DNA from: Amblyomma americanum
Lineage: Eukaryota; Arthropoda; Arachnida; Ixodida; Ixodidae
Length of the DNA stretch: 64,000 nucleotides
Direction: 5' to 3'
Assembly: GCF_052857255.1 (NCBI RefSeq)
Contig: NC_135505.1
Span: 41,315,864 to 41,379,863 of the forward strand
The position numbers were made by a program, and so were the translations under genes. The notes below the pieces were generated by a model, which made no database searches, had not been told where the DNA came from, and was given only the letters and a program-made list of their open reading frames with translations. This document shows, in pieces, positions 10,218-21,985 of the stretch; position 1 is the first letter of the stretch; every line of letters begins with the position of its first letter.

Positions 10218-10508
10218 ATGCGGTCCCTTCTCTATTACTTAGCTTCTTATCAGGTGGTGGCAATAGTTTTCTGTTTAGTCTGTAGTTCTCAACGCTTTCG
10301 GAATAGGTTTGCGCGCTCTCGTCCAGGTTTCGTCAGCCCGACGGTTCCACGGTTGCCCGGAAACAAAGAGTATGGGAATGCGCTGACTACCCCGGAGTCG
10401 ACGAAGATATTGCAAGCAGAGGAGGCTGGGAAGCCATGTTGCGCAGCGAAGAACGCGCTCGGCAGAAACAAGCCAATCCGCCTGGCGGCTGATGCCGCGA
10501 AGAGATAA
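10218..10508 (+). CDS. Putative small secreted protein, 96 aa
   Basis: The ATG sits in a strong Kozak context (gccgccATGc) immediately downstream of an acceptor-like sequence (ttcctgcttgcag). Residues 1-24 form a hydrophobic segment (LLYYLASYQVVAIVFCLVC) compatible with a signal peptide ending near CSSQ. The remainder is basic and contains several Arg and Lys pairs or near-pairs but only one CC pair, so it is not a cysteine-knot or Kunitz type. It ends DAAKR before TAA. I do not recognise the protein. A secreted peptide precursor is one reading and a chance ORF in a transposon-rich region is the other. No conserved neighbour supports it. Confidence 0.3.
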   Translation: MRSLLYYLASYQVVAIVFCLVCSSQRFRNRFARSRPGFVSPTVPRLPGNKEYGNALTTPESTKILQAEEAGKPCCAAKNALGRNKPIRLAADAAKR

Positions 10509-11264
10509 AACCTTTTTGTTAACGTTTACTCACGGAGGATCCGGCCCCCGCCCTCCAGGCCTGCCTGCACGGGGCGGTGAGCAGTAAGGGGTCTCCATTT
10601 CCGGTGGAAATAAAAGCTGTCATCCACCCATCCATCCAATCGAGATTTCCAACACGTGAAAATGTCGCGACTTGACTTTCGCTGCCGGCGCACTCCGCGG
10701 CGGCGTTGGTTCCGCCGTTTTCTGAAGCTGCTGATGGCTCGAACATGCATGGTGAAAGTCCAAACTGTCCAACAACGCTTGAATTATCTATAATTTCCTA
10801 AACGTAGTCCTTAAAAGCCCGCTGAAGCAACGCAGCAACGCCGTCGGTGCCGACCGGAGATCCCCGTGGATGACGTCATGACGTTCCCGACCAATCGCGG
10901 GCAAGAGCTGCGTTCGCTCGCCGCCCTGAGGCGATCGGGCGGGTCTTCAAAAAAAAAAACAGCTTGTTGCGTTCATTTCCGCTCTTTTTGAATGAGATAT
11001 TGTTTTTCAGCGGACTAAAAGCTATAAAATAACGTAGATAACTTTTTTTTCTAAAAGTGCTTCAGCTTCCCTTTAAGCGAAGAAAGGAATATTCTTTCAC
11101 GCTGATTGATATCGATGATGCAGAGAAACGTGTCCGCGCGATTCACGGGGGGCGACACTTCAATCTCGTATTCCACCAAAATATTGTTCGTATGAAGGCT
11201 TACCACGACAGGCTACCTGACTGAACGACGGTTCACTGCAGCTGTGTACTACCCTTTCGCTGAC
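10509..11264. other. No gene recognised
   Basis: 10540-10930 is CpG-rich, and the two overlapping - strand frames seen there look like composition effects. 10940-11264 is AT-rich and shows nothing. Confidence 0.3.
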
Positions 11265-11529
11265 TTTTCCCTCCTAGCAATCCGCTGCGGTGGGTGAGTG
11301 GTTATGGCGCTCGGCTGCTGGTCCGAAAGATGCGGGTTCGATCCCGACCGTGGCGGTCGAATTTCGATGGAGGCGAAGTTCTAGAGGCCCGTGTACTGTG
11401 CGATGTCAGTGCACGTTAAAGAACCCCAGGTGGTCGAATTACCCGGTGCTCTTCACTAAGGCGTCTTTCATAGCCTGAGTCGCTTTGGGACGTTACACCC
11501 CCATACACCTAAACCTTTTCCCTCCTAGC
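11265..11529 (+). mobile_element. tRNA-headed SINE (second subfamily) with 14-bp target-site duplication
   Basis: A SINE body of about 237 bp (11279-11515) lies between perfect 14-bp direct repeats ttttccctcctagc (11265-11278 and 11516-11529). The head has an A box (gtgagtggttatggcgc) and a B box (GGTTCGATCCC). The core TGCACGTTAAAGAACCCCAG and the tail GCTTTGGGACGTTA..CCCC follow. It belongs to the same broad family as the 1216-1517 copy but has a different 3' tail. The clean duplication shows a fairly recent insertion by target-primed reverse transcription. It encodes no protein. Confidence 0.9.
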
Positions 11530-11780
11530 CGCATCGTTTCGATGCTGCAGAAGATGAGTGCCGTGATACATGCCATTGAAGATGCAGAACATTAGCACAA
11601 GCAGAAGTTGGTCGGCTCTCGCTCACGCGCTCGGACCACTTAAGGACCGCCACAGTTTTTTGTCTCTGTTTCATTGATTCTCCTTCGCGTTGCACGTTAC
11701 AATATAGTGTTTTACTCTGAGCTTCTCGTGCTTCGAACGATGCCTAGCCCATATCTACGCTGTACTGCCTCGTTTGTGGT
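11530..11780. other. No gene recognised
   Basis: A short AT/GC-mixed spacer between the SINE and the decayed LINE. Nothing identifiable. Confidence 0.3.
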
Positions 11781-13740
11781 TTAGCATTGGACACCTAGTG
11801 TCATCTTCCAACAAGTCTGTGATTTACTTCTAATCACGACGGAACTTCTGCCCTTGAGCAAAGAGCCGCAATCCCAAAAGAAGGCCGGCACCTTTGCTGC
11901 TTTCCATATACCGCACAGTACCTCGTATTTGTTGCAACCCCATAACGCCGTATGTTTCATTACCGCGGCATCTCTTCGCCCTTTTGCCATAATACACTGT
12001 TCGGGCTTTTCCGTGCATGTCTGCCCTTCGTTTAACAATACTCCAAGATATTTGTACTCGCCCACTCCTCGTATTTCATGGGCTTGTATTGTAAGCACCT
12101 GATCAGTTTCATCGTTGAAAATCGGGATAGCCTGCGTAAGTTGCTCTAAAACTAAAACCAACAGCGTCTCGTAAGTTGCTCTAAAATTAAAACCAACAGC
12201 GTCTCCTTCGTCTCCACAGCAATTAACCAGAGTTTGCAAATCTTCCTGGCTATCAGCTGATTGTACTATATCGTCCGCATACATTTAATCCGGAAGCCGT
12301 TGCCCAACGACTTTTCCGCCTGAACTGTACTACAGATTATAACCTAGATTGCTTCCTTGTAGCCTTCCTTTAAAAGTTATCATATAAAGCATGAACGGCA
12401 TCGGTGATAGAGGACAACCTTGCCTTAATCCTTTGTGTACGTCGACAGCTGTCGTACTTTTTATCCCTTGTCAAGAAATTTCAACTTTATTTTTCCTATA
12501 TATTTCATGTAGAAAATCAAGTACCTCATGCCCGATCCCTTCATCTTTTAATATGTTCCACATGAAATCTCTGTTCACGTTGTCGTATGCACTGCATATG
12601 TTCAGGAAGGCTGAATACAGTGGTCTGTTTTCTGCCTTAGCAATTTCTATGCTTTAGGTAAGCGCGACTAGACTATCGTCTAAGCGCGTACCCCTTCTGA
12701 ATCCGTTCTGAAGTTCTCCGAGTATCCTATTACTTTTTAATTTCACCGCCTCCGTGCAACAGATGTTATCGTAATTGGTCGGAAAGATTTCATGTTCATC
12801 TTATCTGCTTTCCCTTTATAAATCAGATTCATTTTGGTCAGTCTGAAGTTTTGGCGAATTTGCTTTTTTTATCACTGTCTTACACATTGCTTACGCATTC
12901 CTCCAATGTGGGTGTATTGCGTAGCAATTGCAGGCACCCGCATTGGAGGAATGCGGGGGCAATCCTCCAATGCTGCGGCTGCGGCTTGGACACGGCTGCG
13001 CAGTGGTCTCATAATTTTTAACATATAAGACTGGTCAGTTTCTACCTGTTTTCTGTTGTGCTGTTCTGTGGTCTCCCTCGTTTGCTCGCTCATTTGTGCT
13101 CCCCATGACTCAGCTCTTACTGACGTAATCTAGTTCTCAGCGTTGTCTTCATATAAACATTTCCCCTTAGCATCTTGAATTTCTTCCTGCTCCATTTGGT
13201 TCGTTTTACCGAGCCAGCTTATATGGTTATAGAATTTTCTTGGCCCCCCTTTAGTTGCATCGCGAACATCAGCCAGCTTGCGGTCAGAGGACTGCTTTAT
13301 TTTAGCCAAATGGAGGACCTGGACTTGCTGTTTCTTTCGACCACAAAATTCCATTTGTGGCATATTTCCTCTTAACATAACTGCGCTCACTTTGCTTGTC
13401 TGTGTTCTCATACAGCCGCCCGTCATTATTCGATTGTCTCCCTAATGTTTTTATTTCATCAGCATCGTGGCTTTCTCTTTTCGCTGCAGCGGTTTTATCT
13501 ATTTACTCGTCTCTTATTTTTCTGATGAGTAATTTTGAATAGGCATATAATCCCACTTTTCCATGGGCGCGCGTTTCTGTATTGACTCCTGGATGCCGTC
13601 TGCTAATAACGCTGTTTTTTTCGACGTTTAACTTTGCGTTCTCTTTTTCTCTTCTCTGCAATTCCCTTTTGATCTTGGCTCCCAACTGTAGAGCAATACG
13701 CTTATGATCACTTCCCAGTCTGTACGTCCCCTCTTATGAC
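11781..13740 (-). mobile_element. Decayed LINE, reverse transcriptase remnant
   Basis: On the - strand the piece starting at 12284 opens with a YADDIVQSADSQEDLQ block (RT motif C), followed by the KT.VL-type and EYKYLGVLL motifs of APE-type LINE reverse transcriptases, and runs to 11781. Upstream, the complement of 12290-12830 still reads in pieces as RT fingers and palm. 13130-13430 and 13503-13685 encode charged segments typical of the linker between endonuclease and RT. Many stops and frameshifts show that this copy is old. It was interrupted by a hairpin-bearing segment near 12895-13020. Confidence 0.65.
12895..12953. repeat. Inverted repeat (20-bp arms, 19-nt loop)
   Basis: Left arm 12895-12914 (gcattcctccaatgtgggtg) pairs with 12934-12953 (cacccgcattggaggaatgc) with one mismatch. 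A third copy of the cctccaatgc core follows at about 12963. It interrupts the old LINE and its role is unknown. Confidence 0.7.
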
Positions 13741-13798
13741 CAGTTTCCACAATCTAAGAACTGATGGAGTGCTGGGAACGCCCTTCGACGCAGTATAA

Positions 13799-15264
13799 TA
13801 CCCGTGCTACACGGGCGTTTCGAATGCCTTCGAACCGAATGTCATTCGGCTCGACTGCCTAACTTCCACTATTGCACGAAAGTTTTCAACGGCATTCGGT
13901 TCAGATGACATTCGAGTCGACGGAGCTCTGCGGAGACATTCCAGAATTTGGAATGCCTTCGAAACGCGAACACAGCCCCAATCGACCAATAGGCGTCGCC
14001 GCCGTCATCGCTTCGGCCCGCCCACAGACGCGCGACTGCTTTCGGCTCTGTGGCTGCTCATCTCGATACCCGCTGCTCGCTTTTTCTTGCTGTTTGTTTA
14101 GCAAATTGCCCCTCTTCTGTCTAAGCAAGTGCTTGCAGATAATAGTACACCAATGAACATTTACCGCGTGAGCATGAAATTTCACCAAGAGTGCGCCGAC
14201 GAGGACGGTTGGTTGCACTCATACTGCTGTTTACATCGCTGCGTACGAACAGCTAGCGCTCTTTGCATGATATAAAACGCATTCTGTGCTTTAGTTCTAT
14301 TAAATAATTTCTTTTCATTTGTACCGGCTGTGCCCGTGCTTGTTAACGCCCAGCGACAATCTGTGGGAAGAGCCGATACGATCGCTCGCCTGAGAAACAC
14401 TTGACAGCCGGGCTGCTGACATCGCGTACGACCGGCGCTTGTCGCCAATTATACCGACTTTTTCCAGCGTGACCAGTAATTTATTTTAACCTACTTTATC
14501 CAGAAGTAAAATTGGGGACCATTCGTGCTATTTGAAACACATGACTTGTTATCCACAAAATAGCAACGGCGACGACTGCTGCTGAACATAAAGCAGTGCT
14601 CGGCGGTCTGGGAAACACCGACGCTTCCCGTTCATCGTATGCGCGCCTTGCGATGTGAGCAATAGCTGGTTTCAGATCACTGTTGTCAAAACTACACTCG
14701 TTGATCATTTTCATTCGCTTGAACTTGTGGATTCGCTGTTAACAACCGCCGAATTCACACACGTACCCCTACTGATTCGCTAGGCCTAGGTAGTCGCTGT
14801 CGATTAAAATTAATTTGGCAAGCGCTAATCGCTGGTGAGTGTTCAAGTGTGCACAAGCGAAATATACCCGCTCGTTTCGCTTTTTTTTAAACACGGATAA
14901 GGTAGAAGCGCGAGTATATTCACACCATCTGCTCATCAGCGTGTTTTCGCTCAGCCGCCGGCCTGCCGAGGACAAGGCTGACCGTCCGCCGATCGGATTC
15001 GTCCGTATTGTTGGCCTAGAAAACTTGTCTCACTACAATCATATGCTGCAGTACCGTGACAGTGTCGTTGTCGCACCAGTGTGACCGCAGTGACCACCGC
15101 CATTGTCATCGTCGTTGTACACAGAAAACGAGCTGAGCAAATTTCAAATGCGTTCGGAAAGTGTCGTGTGGCACCGCAGGAGTCCGAGGAGTTCGAATGG
15201 CTCTCCAAGCCTCGAATGTCATTCGACTCAGATGTCATTCGAACGTGCCCGTGTAGCGCAGGTA
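13799..15264. mobile_element. TIR DNA element, TAA target duplication (PIF/Harbinger-like, non-autonomous)
   Basis: The left end TACCCGTGCTACACGGGC at 13799 matches the inverted right end (TACCTGCGCTACACGGGC read on the - strand) ending at 15264. The element is flanked on both sides by TAA (13796-13798 and 15265-15267). A 3-bp TAA/TWA duplication is typical of PIF/Harbinger elements. Both subterminal regions carry several copies of the palindromic TCGAATGTCATTCG-type motif, likely binding sites or foldback arms. The 1.47-kb interior has no transposase that I can recognise, so it would depend on an autonomous relative. Confidence 0.65.
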
Positions 15265-16519
15265 TAAGCTTGTCCCATATTTCACTGCTCTTTACAGCGT
15301 CGCCACACTCCTTCGAAGAGTACGCCCTCTGCAGGAGTAGATATACTCCATTCTTACGATGTTACCGGAAAAAATAGAAAAACTGCGGCGGAGCGAGGAG
15401 TCGAAACATTCAACATTGCTTTGCGAGCCGGGTGCGCTTCCTCTTCACTACGGCTGGATTTTGTTCCTTTATTACATGGAAATACTGCCGAAAAGAAACG
15501 TATAATACCCCTGTCACACGGAACTTCTCCGCGGCCTTTAGCGTAAATTTGTCTTAATACACTAAAGGAAGAAAACCGAAAACGAATAGGGGCACTGCTA
15601 CACGGCAAATCTAAAGGAGCTTGTCCGCTTCTTTGCAATGTACAATATCATTTAAAGCCGACAAACCGCTAATTATAATTCGTTCTCAGTAATCATCTTT
15701 GTTGAAGTTCGGTTTTATCCACACACAGCCATATATAATGTTTTCCACATCTACGGTGAACATTTGTACTAATTTATTATATGCCTGCAAACTATTGAGC
15801 AGGTGCAGGCAGGGCTTGTATATCACAATGATACATTACTGGCGTCCGATGTCCTGAAGCGCTTCTGTTTTCCCCATAGAATTATACCACCCTCCACAGC
15901 ATTAGGCTCCTTCCAATCTGCTCTTCACTAACAAACGCTAAATGTTTCTGTCATGTAACCTTGTGCATACAAAATGTCATTTTCTTTTGTGCAGGTAGAG
16001 TGTCATCCTTCTGGCCCCTGTGGACCATAAATACCGGTTTCGACACGTTTCTGCAGGCAGCCCAGGACAATGCCACGACTCCTATGTGTATACTCAAGCG
16101 AATCTGGCTGAAACAGTTGAAGGGCTCACAGTAAAAAATTGCACACCATTAAAGGGAGCATAACTTCCTGCACACCGTTACTCTCGACAAATTAGGAGTT
16201 TCTTTTACACATGCTCCAGTCCTGCACCCAAGGTTTTTAGAAGTTTGCATGAACGGGTGCATGGGGCCTTAATACTCCTGGGAGTGCCGTCGAGGTGCAA
16301 GGGTATTCCTTTAGAAAATGTTAAGTCGGCGTTTAGTCGGCTTCACCTCAGCGCTGCATGTCTTATTAATTCGTGAACGGCAAAATTTTAAAACTGGAAC
16401 ATAGAGCCCTAGGCTGTGTGTTTTATGGAACTAAATATGTTAATGTAGTTCCTCTGACACAATCACGAATGTCATCAGCCCTTTATCCACGTTTATGTCC
16501 ATGCATCGACGCAATTATA
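15265..16519. other. Spacer with an orphan transposon end at 15506
   Basis: TACCCCTGTCACACGG at 15506, preceded by TAA, resembles the end of the element at 13799 and a third site at 24212. No matching right end was found. A block near 15990-16130 stays open in one frame after an acceptor-like gtgcag, but no domain is recognised. Nothing else is identifiable. Confidence 0.35.
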
Positions 16520-17270
16520 CAGGGTGTCCAGGCTAACTTAAGCCAAGGGTTAAAAATAAGATATTTGCGGTAGGCCAGAAAAACCACTTACATACAGCTA
16601 CCAATCGGCTTGCGCATCCTAGGCAATTTTTTGTTTTGCAATTAATTGGCAATTAAGATATTTTAAAATATTGAATTTAACAGCAAATGTGAATTCCAAA
16701 GTTGGAGTCACATTCAGAAACCCCCCTTACATTTATTTGCGATAAAGAAAGCCTCGCGTGTATCTTTTTTCCGAGCTCCACAGAATCCCGCGAAATGCAA
16801 AAAAAAAAATCACGTGAATAGCGCTTCGCGCGCCACGATTGTGCTGCTCTCAATCCTGGCTTGAGTGAACGAAATTAGCTGCTAGCAAGGCGCGACGACC
16901 CCTTTGCTCCGGCAGGCCGATATGTCGACGGTGGTTGCGACTCCTGCGCGAGCCAGTCTGCCAAGCGTGACGATTTGTATTTCGCGGGCTTTCTTTGGAG
17001 CTCGGAAAAACGATACACCTGAGGTTTTCTTTATCGCCAATAAATGGAATGGTGGTTTCTGAAGGTGCTCTCCAACTCTGTTATTCACATCTGCTTTCTA
17101 AAGTCGATATTTACGCATATATAAAAATTACCTTAATTGCTAATTAGTTGCAAAATAAAAAAATGTCTATAATGCGCAAGCCGGATGATAAGTGTATGTA
17201 AGTGGTTGCCCCGGCCTACCTCAAATATCTTATCTTTTAACCCTTTGCTAAAGTTAGCCTGGACACCCTG
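16520..17270. mobile_element. Foldback DNA element with long TIRs, TA-flanked
   Basis: The ends CAGGGTGTCCAGGCTAACTT (from 16520) and their inverted match ending at 17270 extend inward as an imperfect palindrome over roughly 270 bp per arm. For example, the block near 16740 (gataaagaaagcctc) pairs with 17030 (gaggttttctttatc), and gagctccacag pairs with ctttggagctc. The element is flanked by TA on both sides, as for the Tc1/mariner group. The central spacer (about 16800-16985) has no coding capacity I recognise. It is non-autonomous. Confidence 0.75.
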
Positions 17271-17272
17271 TA

Positions 17273-19530
17273 TTTTATGCCACAATGCGAACCGAACTCA
17301 ACGAATTATAAAAGGGGTCCAGTATATGAACGCTTTGACGATGCCAATAGTATGCGCTGTCATTTAGGTGGGTGGCCAAGAACATATATGCGAGCTAGGG
17401 GAGAACCGAAATATTTGCTTACTTAATTCTGCTAAAAAATATAAATTCTCACTGTTCACTTGTTTGCAAATGCCAGTAAAGAATATATGGTTGGAATAAT
17501 TGCTCATTGCTCGTTTGGATAATCTCGCGCTCCACTCAATATTGAGATAAAGCAGTTACAAGCAACTGCAATGATGTAGCGTATCGCGAAATTGCTATTT
17601 GATGCGACAGTGAATTTCAGTCGGAGTACATCATAGAGGCAGAGGGATCAAAAACGTTATTTGTCGTTTAAGAGCGTAATTAAACAAGATGACAACAGCT
17701 AGACGAAGAAAACTTTTCTGTATGTAAACCTCAACCTGGCCAATTTAATTGTTGCATTAGTATGACGATATTATGAATGTCTACACAAAAGCTAGCGTTA
17801 TGCTTTACAAAACATTTATATCCCGACCTACCCACCCATTCCTCAATTGCTTCTTCGCGCCCTTCGGCCTCGAATGCTTTGGCGCCGGCCCTGTGCAGGC
17901 CTTCGAAAGTGACGGACCAAGCAAAGACTGCTCGTGTTACCAGCCCACTGCATTACTCGAGCAGTCTCATCGCTCGATAACCGTGAGCCAGGACAACGCG
18001 CAAGTGGAGGTTGAGAAGGCTTGCGCCCCAGCTTGCACGGCTAAACAACTGATCAACAAGCACGTACCATGCACCTATGTAAGAGTGCTTATAAGGACAA
18101 CCAAATAGTCTATGGCGCATAGCCTTGTGTTCAAATGAATGCCACCGCACGACTCACGTAAAAGTTTCTTCCTCCTGTCCTCCCGTGCCAATGTACATGC
18201 ACCATGGTCAATGGCTAGCGAACCAAGTAGAGAATGTGCGCCATCCCAAGCAAATTCAGCAGCAATATGAGGGCTGTCCTAGAATGTGCTATGCCTTGCC
18301 GGTCGTGCTTTTCATACTTGCATCCATTTTCAACGACAAGATAAGCTGCATTTCTGTTTAAATTCACCTCCATCAAATTACAGCTGGAGTGGAAGAAAGC
18401 AACAAAAAAGTAATTCATTAAGTATAGTGCAATAATTAGTATCCAGTTCAGTTGACACTTCAAAGTGGTTTTAGCGCTTCATGCATCTCTCAGGAACAGG
18501 CCAACAGCCTCCCTTCAAATAAAGCTCAGTCCCTTTTAACTGATCAGGTTCATGTATGTGACTTATAAGAGTGTGCAACTTAAGCAAACTGAAATTGTGC
18601 AAAGATGTTTTCATGCATATGTTAATAGTCTCATAAGGTGCTTTAAAAAACTACATAACCTTGCACTCTGCACAATAGCAATTGAGCCTCCTACTGTGTT
18701 TGCTTTAGCACTTAAAAGATCCTTAAAGCCATTCCCAGCCCCCAAATTGCTTTAACTTGCGAGAGCAAAAGGCCATGATGCCTACTGCTCCTAACCCAGC
18801 ACGTTCGTCACAAGCTGAGATAGGAGTAGCATATACTACCTCTCAAAAGTTCTTGTTTAGGTTAGAAGCTTTGAGCAAAAGGCAATGACTTTCATAAGTG
18901 TGCTGCTCGAACATGCTTGTAAGCCAGCCACAATGCTGTGGAAGCTATTAGCTAAATCACATCAGTTCCACTCCATTGACAGAAGTTGCGAGATGGATTG
19001 CAGTAGTACTGCAGCCCAAAAGTTCAAGGCAAAATGTAATAGTCGCTCTCTTTATCATGAGCATGCGCTTAGACTGGGGGCACCCAGCTGATATATGGGT
19101 GGCTACTGCTCTACAGAACTGTCTTTTTTCTCTGAGTCCAGTTATTTTCACTGTTCCTTTTTGGTGTCTTTGCTCAAAGCCTCCAATCTCCTAAACAGTA
19201 TAGCAGCTCTATACTTAATCCTCTCGGATTGCACTGATTGCAATAAAAATAGAAGCCTTAGTGTGTATGCTAAGCCTCTGTGATGGTACTATTAGCAATG
19301 AATGAAACGCCAATAAGAGAACTCAAGTATGCATGGAACAAGTCACTTCTTTCTGTCAAAAAAGGTTTAATTACAAGTGCATAGCTAGTACTACAGCCAA
19401 AGTCAGAGAAAAATTAAGGCGTGAATCAGCACAATATAGCATAAGATTAGACGAAATGTGCTTGTAGTCAGCACAAATGCTTTCAGAATTAAGCAAGCCA
19501 CATGTCACGCAGATTTCAGGGAAGTCCCGC
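17273..19530. other. Spacer, probably the 3' flank of the outer transposon; no gene recognised
   Basis: An ORF at 17773-18108 shows no domain. 18100-19530 is AT-rich with short recurring words (gagcaaaaggc.atga at 18762 and 18873). It may be the 3' part of the outer EnSpm-like element that ends somewhere here, but I could not find its terminal repeat. Confidence 0.3.
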
Positions 19531-21747
19531 TTAAATTGTAGCATATTTTGCAGACACAAGGTGTTTATCACTTATAATGTGAATTGTAAAGCTGTCCATT
19601 CCAAGACATGTCATGTCAGTTGCAACAGTCCTCTGTGAAAGCTTCCTTACCGCATAGGCATGAAAATGTTCATAAAAGTGCAATGTTTCAAGCTTTTGCA
19701 AGATGAAAAGCAAGCACCTGCTTGCAGAATAAATGCCAGTGAGCAGAACAAAAGTGGGCAAATCTGAAGATGCGTCTGTGACTATGATGCTACCAACAGC
19801 ATATGCAGTACCAGTACGACAGACTGATTTGAGAGAAAAAATCTCTTTGGTACTCATACCATCTGCAGAAATGCAGTCTTTCACATCCAAGGGCAAATCT
19901 TCAAAGATGACAGATTTGCATCCCACTGTGTGCTCTAATGTATCACTCTCGGAGCATGACTGCAGATACATCTCATAAAATTGGTGCCGGCTTGCAATAG
20001 TAAGCGTCATATTCTTAAAGCACTTCAGCTTTCGGGCCATGTCCTTAAAGTACTGATGTTTTGCTTCATACCGCATGACCCAAATATTGACAAGTGGACC
20101 ATACATCATCATGTATTTTGGGTAGTGAATCAAAAAGTGCAACTTGCAAGGTACAGCTACAGATGAAAAAATTCCCTTGAAATCTGCACAGAAACATGTA
20201 ATGAGGCGCTCAAGGTAGGCAATATGCTCCACCGTTAACCGTCTGCTCATAATTATGTCAACAATTCTTCTCAAAAGAAGGTACAGTTCCCACACCTCTT
20301 GTCTTCTTGGAACCAGCTCACCCACACAGAATGGTAGGTATCGAAACAAGCAATAAACTTGAGAGGCACTTCCTTTAATGGTATTTTTCGCAGCATAGCC
20401 AATGAAATCAATTCAGGCTTATTGCACCTATCACTCTGAGAGTAGGAAAATCCAGAAATTAATGGCCGAGTTTAAGCAGTCTATTGTGAAAAACCCATCT
20501 TTCACAAGACAAGAAATGGCTAGCTTTAAAAAAAATGGAAGGACGCCTTCATGCAAATCATGCATAACATCAGGAGGAAGGTGCTGTGTAGGCTGGAAAC
20601 CTGAAACGTTCACACCGCAGTTGCTGCGCACTCCATACAGAGACAAGGGGCTCAATCCACGGGAAAGCAAGCTGAGGTGCTGGTCATGTACGGCTTTTGT
20701 TCTTTCAATAAAGTCTGATGGCCGGTGTTTTCTAGATATTTCATCACGCAGTGCCATGCAGTGCCGGCATATTCTGCCATGTCTAAAACTGCACTTAAAG
20801 CCACCAAGCCTGTGTAAGGAAAGATTGTCACCGGTAACAAAAAACACGGATTCTGTTCTGACTACTCCATTGATAACGATTCCGACAGTTTCAAGGCAAG
20901 CTATGTCGTTACATAGAGGCTTCAGTATCTCATTTAATCCATACTTGACAACAAAGGTTTCTTTAGCAAGCACTGCCAAGAGGATAGATGACAGCCGTGA
21001 CCTTGCATCGACTGGAGCATTCAGAACAGTGTAATAAACTGCCATTATCTTGTGCCTGCCACGCCTGCTTCCAAGAGGATCACAGACCTCGAACTCATCG
21101 ATATAATGTTGACGGCAAATTTTTCGTGTATCTCCTTGAAAGAAGGCATGTTGTCGAAATGCACTCTCATCAAAAACATCAACAAGGTAATCGCCTTGCT
21201 TTGATTGATGACTGGAACGTGCATCAGCCAAAGACTTTTGGAATGAGTACTCCACAACCTTCAGTACTGGGACATAACTGTAGGTTTCCTGTTTTCCACT
21301 TGAGTCTGTACCATGAGAAATAGTCTCAGCTGAAACAAATGGCAGAACATGTTTACAGTACTTTTGAAGCTGGTGTTCACTCAGGAGACGCTGTAAATCA
21401 GTTTCAATAAAAGATTTGATGTTTCTGGGGGTGCCCTCAGATGCCGTAGATAAGAAATGGTCTGAAAATGATTTCAGGTACATAACAAAATCAACTGATA
21501 CATCTTGGAGTGTTGTACTTGGCAGCCGCTTTCCCTTCTTCCATTTCAGCTGAAGGAGGGCAAACTGCTTGAAAAGATCTGGATGTTCACTAACTGCAGC
21601 ACCTGCCATGGTATGATCAGCTTCTGCACAGTTAAGGTCACTGTTGTTTTCAATGTCACCACTGTCTTCTACCACTGCTTGCAAGTGGAACCCAAGATCC
21701 TTATCGCTGAAGCTGTCCAAATGATGCCTTGACACATGTTTCCGGTA
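19531..21747 (-). pseudogene. EnSpm/CACTA-like transposase, main part (outer element), split by a giant insertion
   Basis: The - strand frame from 21747 continues an N-terminal zinc-finger region left at 48242-48397. It encodes an 'LGSRRGRHK..AVYYTVLN.P' block, a GDNLSLHRLGGF block with a candidate catalytic Asp, a C..HC.A zinc-binding pair and the signature PPDVMHDLHEGVLPFFLK. All are typical of animal EnSpm/CACTA-like transposases, which cut and paste the element at its terminal repeats. A frameshift near 20448 moves the C-terminal part (YSQSDRCNKP, then SASQVYCLFRYLPF, and on to the stop at 19531) into another frame. The gene is dead twice over: it is cut in two by the 26-kb element at 21750 and it is frameshifted. 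No introns are needed in this part. The superfamily assignment is by motif memory. Confidence 0.75.
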
Positions 21748-21749
21748 TG

Positions 21750-21766
21750 CCCTACCGAAAATTTCC
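21750..21766 (+). repeat. Left terminal inverted repeat of the giant transposon
   Basis: The 17-bp CCCTACCGAAAATTTCC matches the right end with one mismatch (A/G at position 5). It is preceded by the TG target duplication. Confidence 0.85.
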
Positions 21767-21985
21767 ATACAACGGAGAAAGCGGATCCATACGTACGGAA
21801 TTATGGAACTACGGACTCCACAGTGTACGGGTATCCGCGTTCATCCGTACTTGACGGATTCTTATGGATCTCCGCCTGTTATGGACTCCGTACAGTTGAA
21901 CTGAACGGACTCCACAGCAGTCCGTAAGCGGTGGACTCCACATATTTGTGTGGACTCCGCACTACCATGTGGAGGGCGATTCAGC
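21767..21985 (+). repeat. Left subterminal repeat block
   Basis: Dense short repeats of the type TCCACA, GGACTCC, TATGGA and TCCGTA in both orientations (for example cggactccaca, ttatggactccgta, gtggactccgca). Such arrays are where EnSpm/CACTA transposases or their partner proteins bind. Similar words fill the right end. Confidence 0.65.

Noticed and set aside
10300..10380. VPRL/FxPRL-like neuropeptide motif in the 10218 ORF
   Set aside because: The Gly needed for amidation does not follow the motif (PRLPGNK) and no repeated peptide units are present.
10519..10750. Two overlapping - strand ORFs
   Set aside because: They overlap in different frames in a CpG-rich stretch, show no domain and have no splice or promoter support.
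17773..18108. 111-codon + strand ORF
   Set aside because: No domain, no upstream promoter-like or splice context, and an overlapping second frame is also open.
19733..21323. Several + strand ORFs across the outer transposase
   Set aside because: They are antisense shadows of the - strand transposase reading frame.
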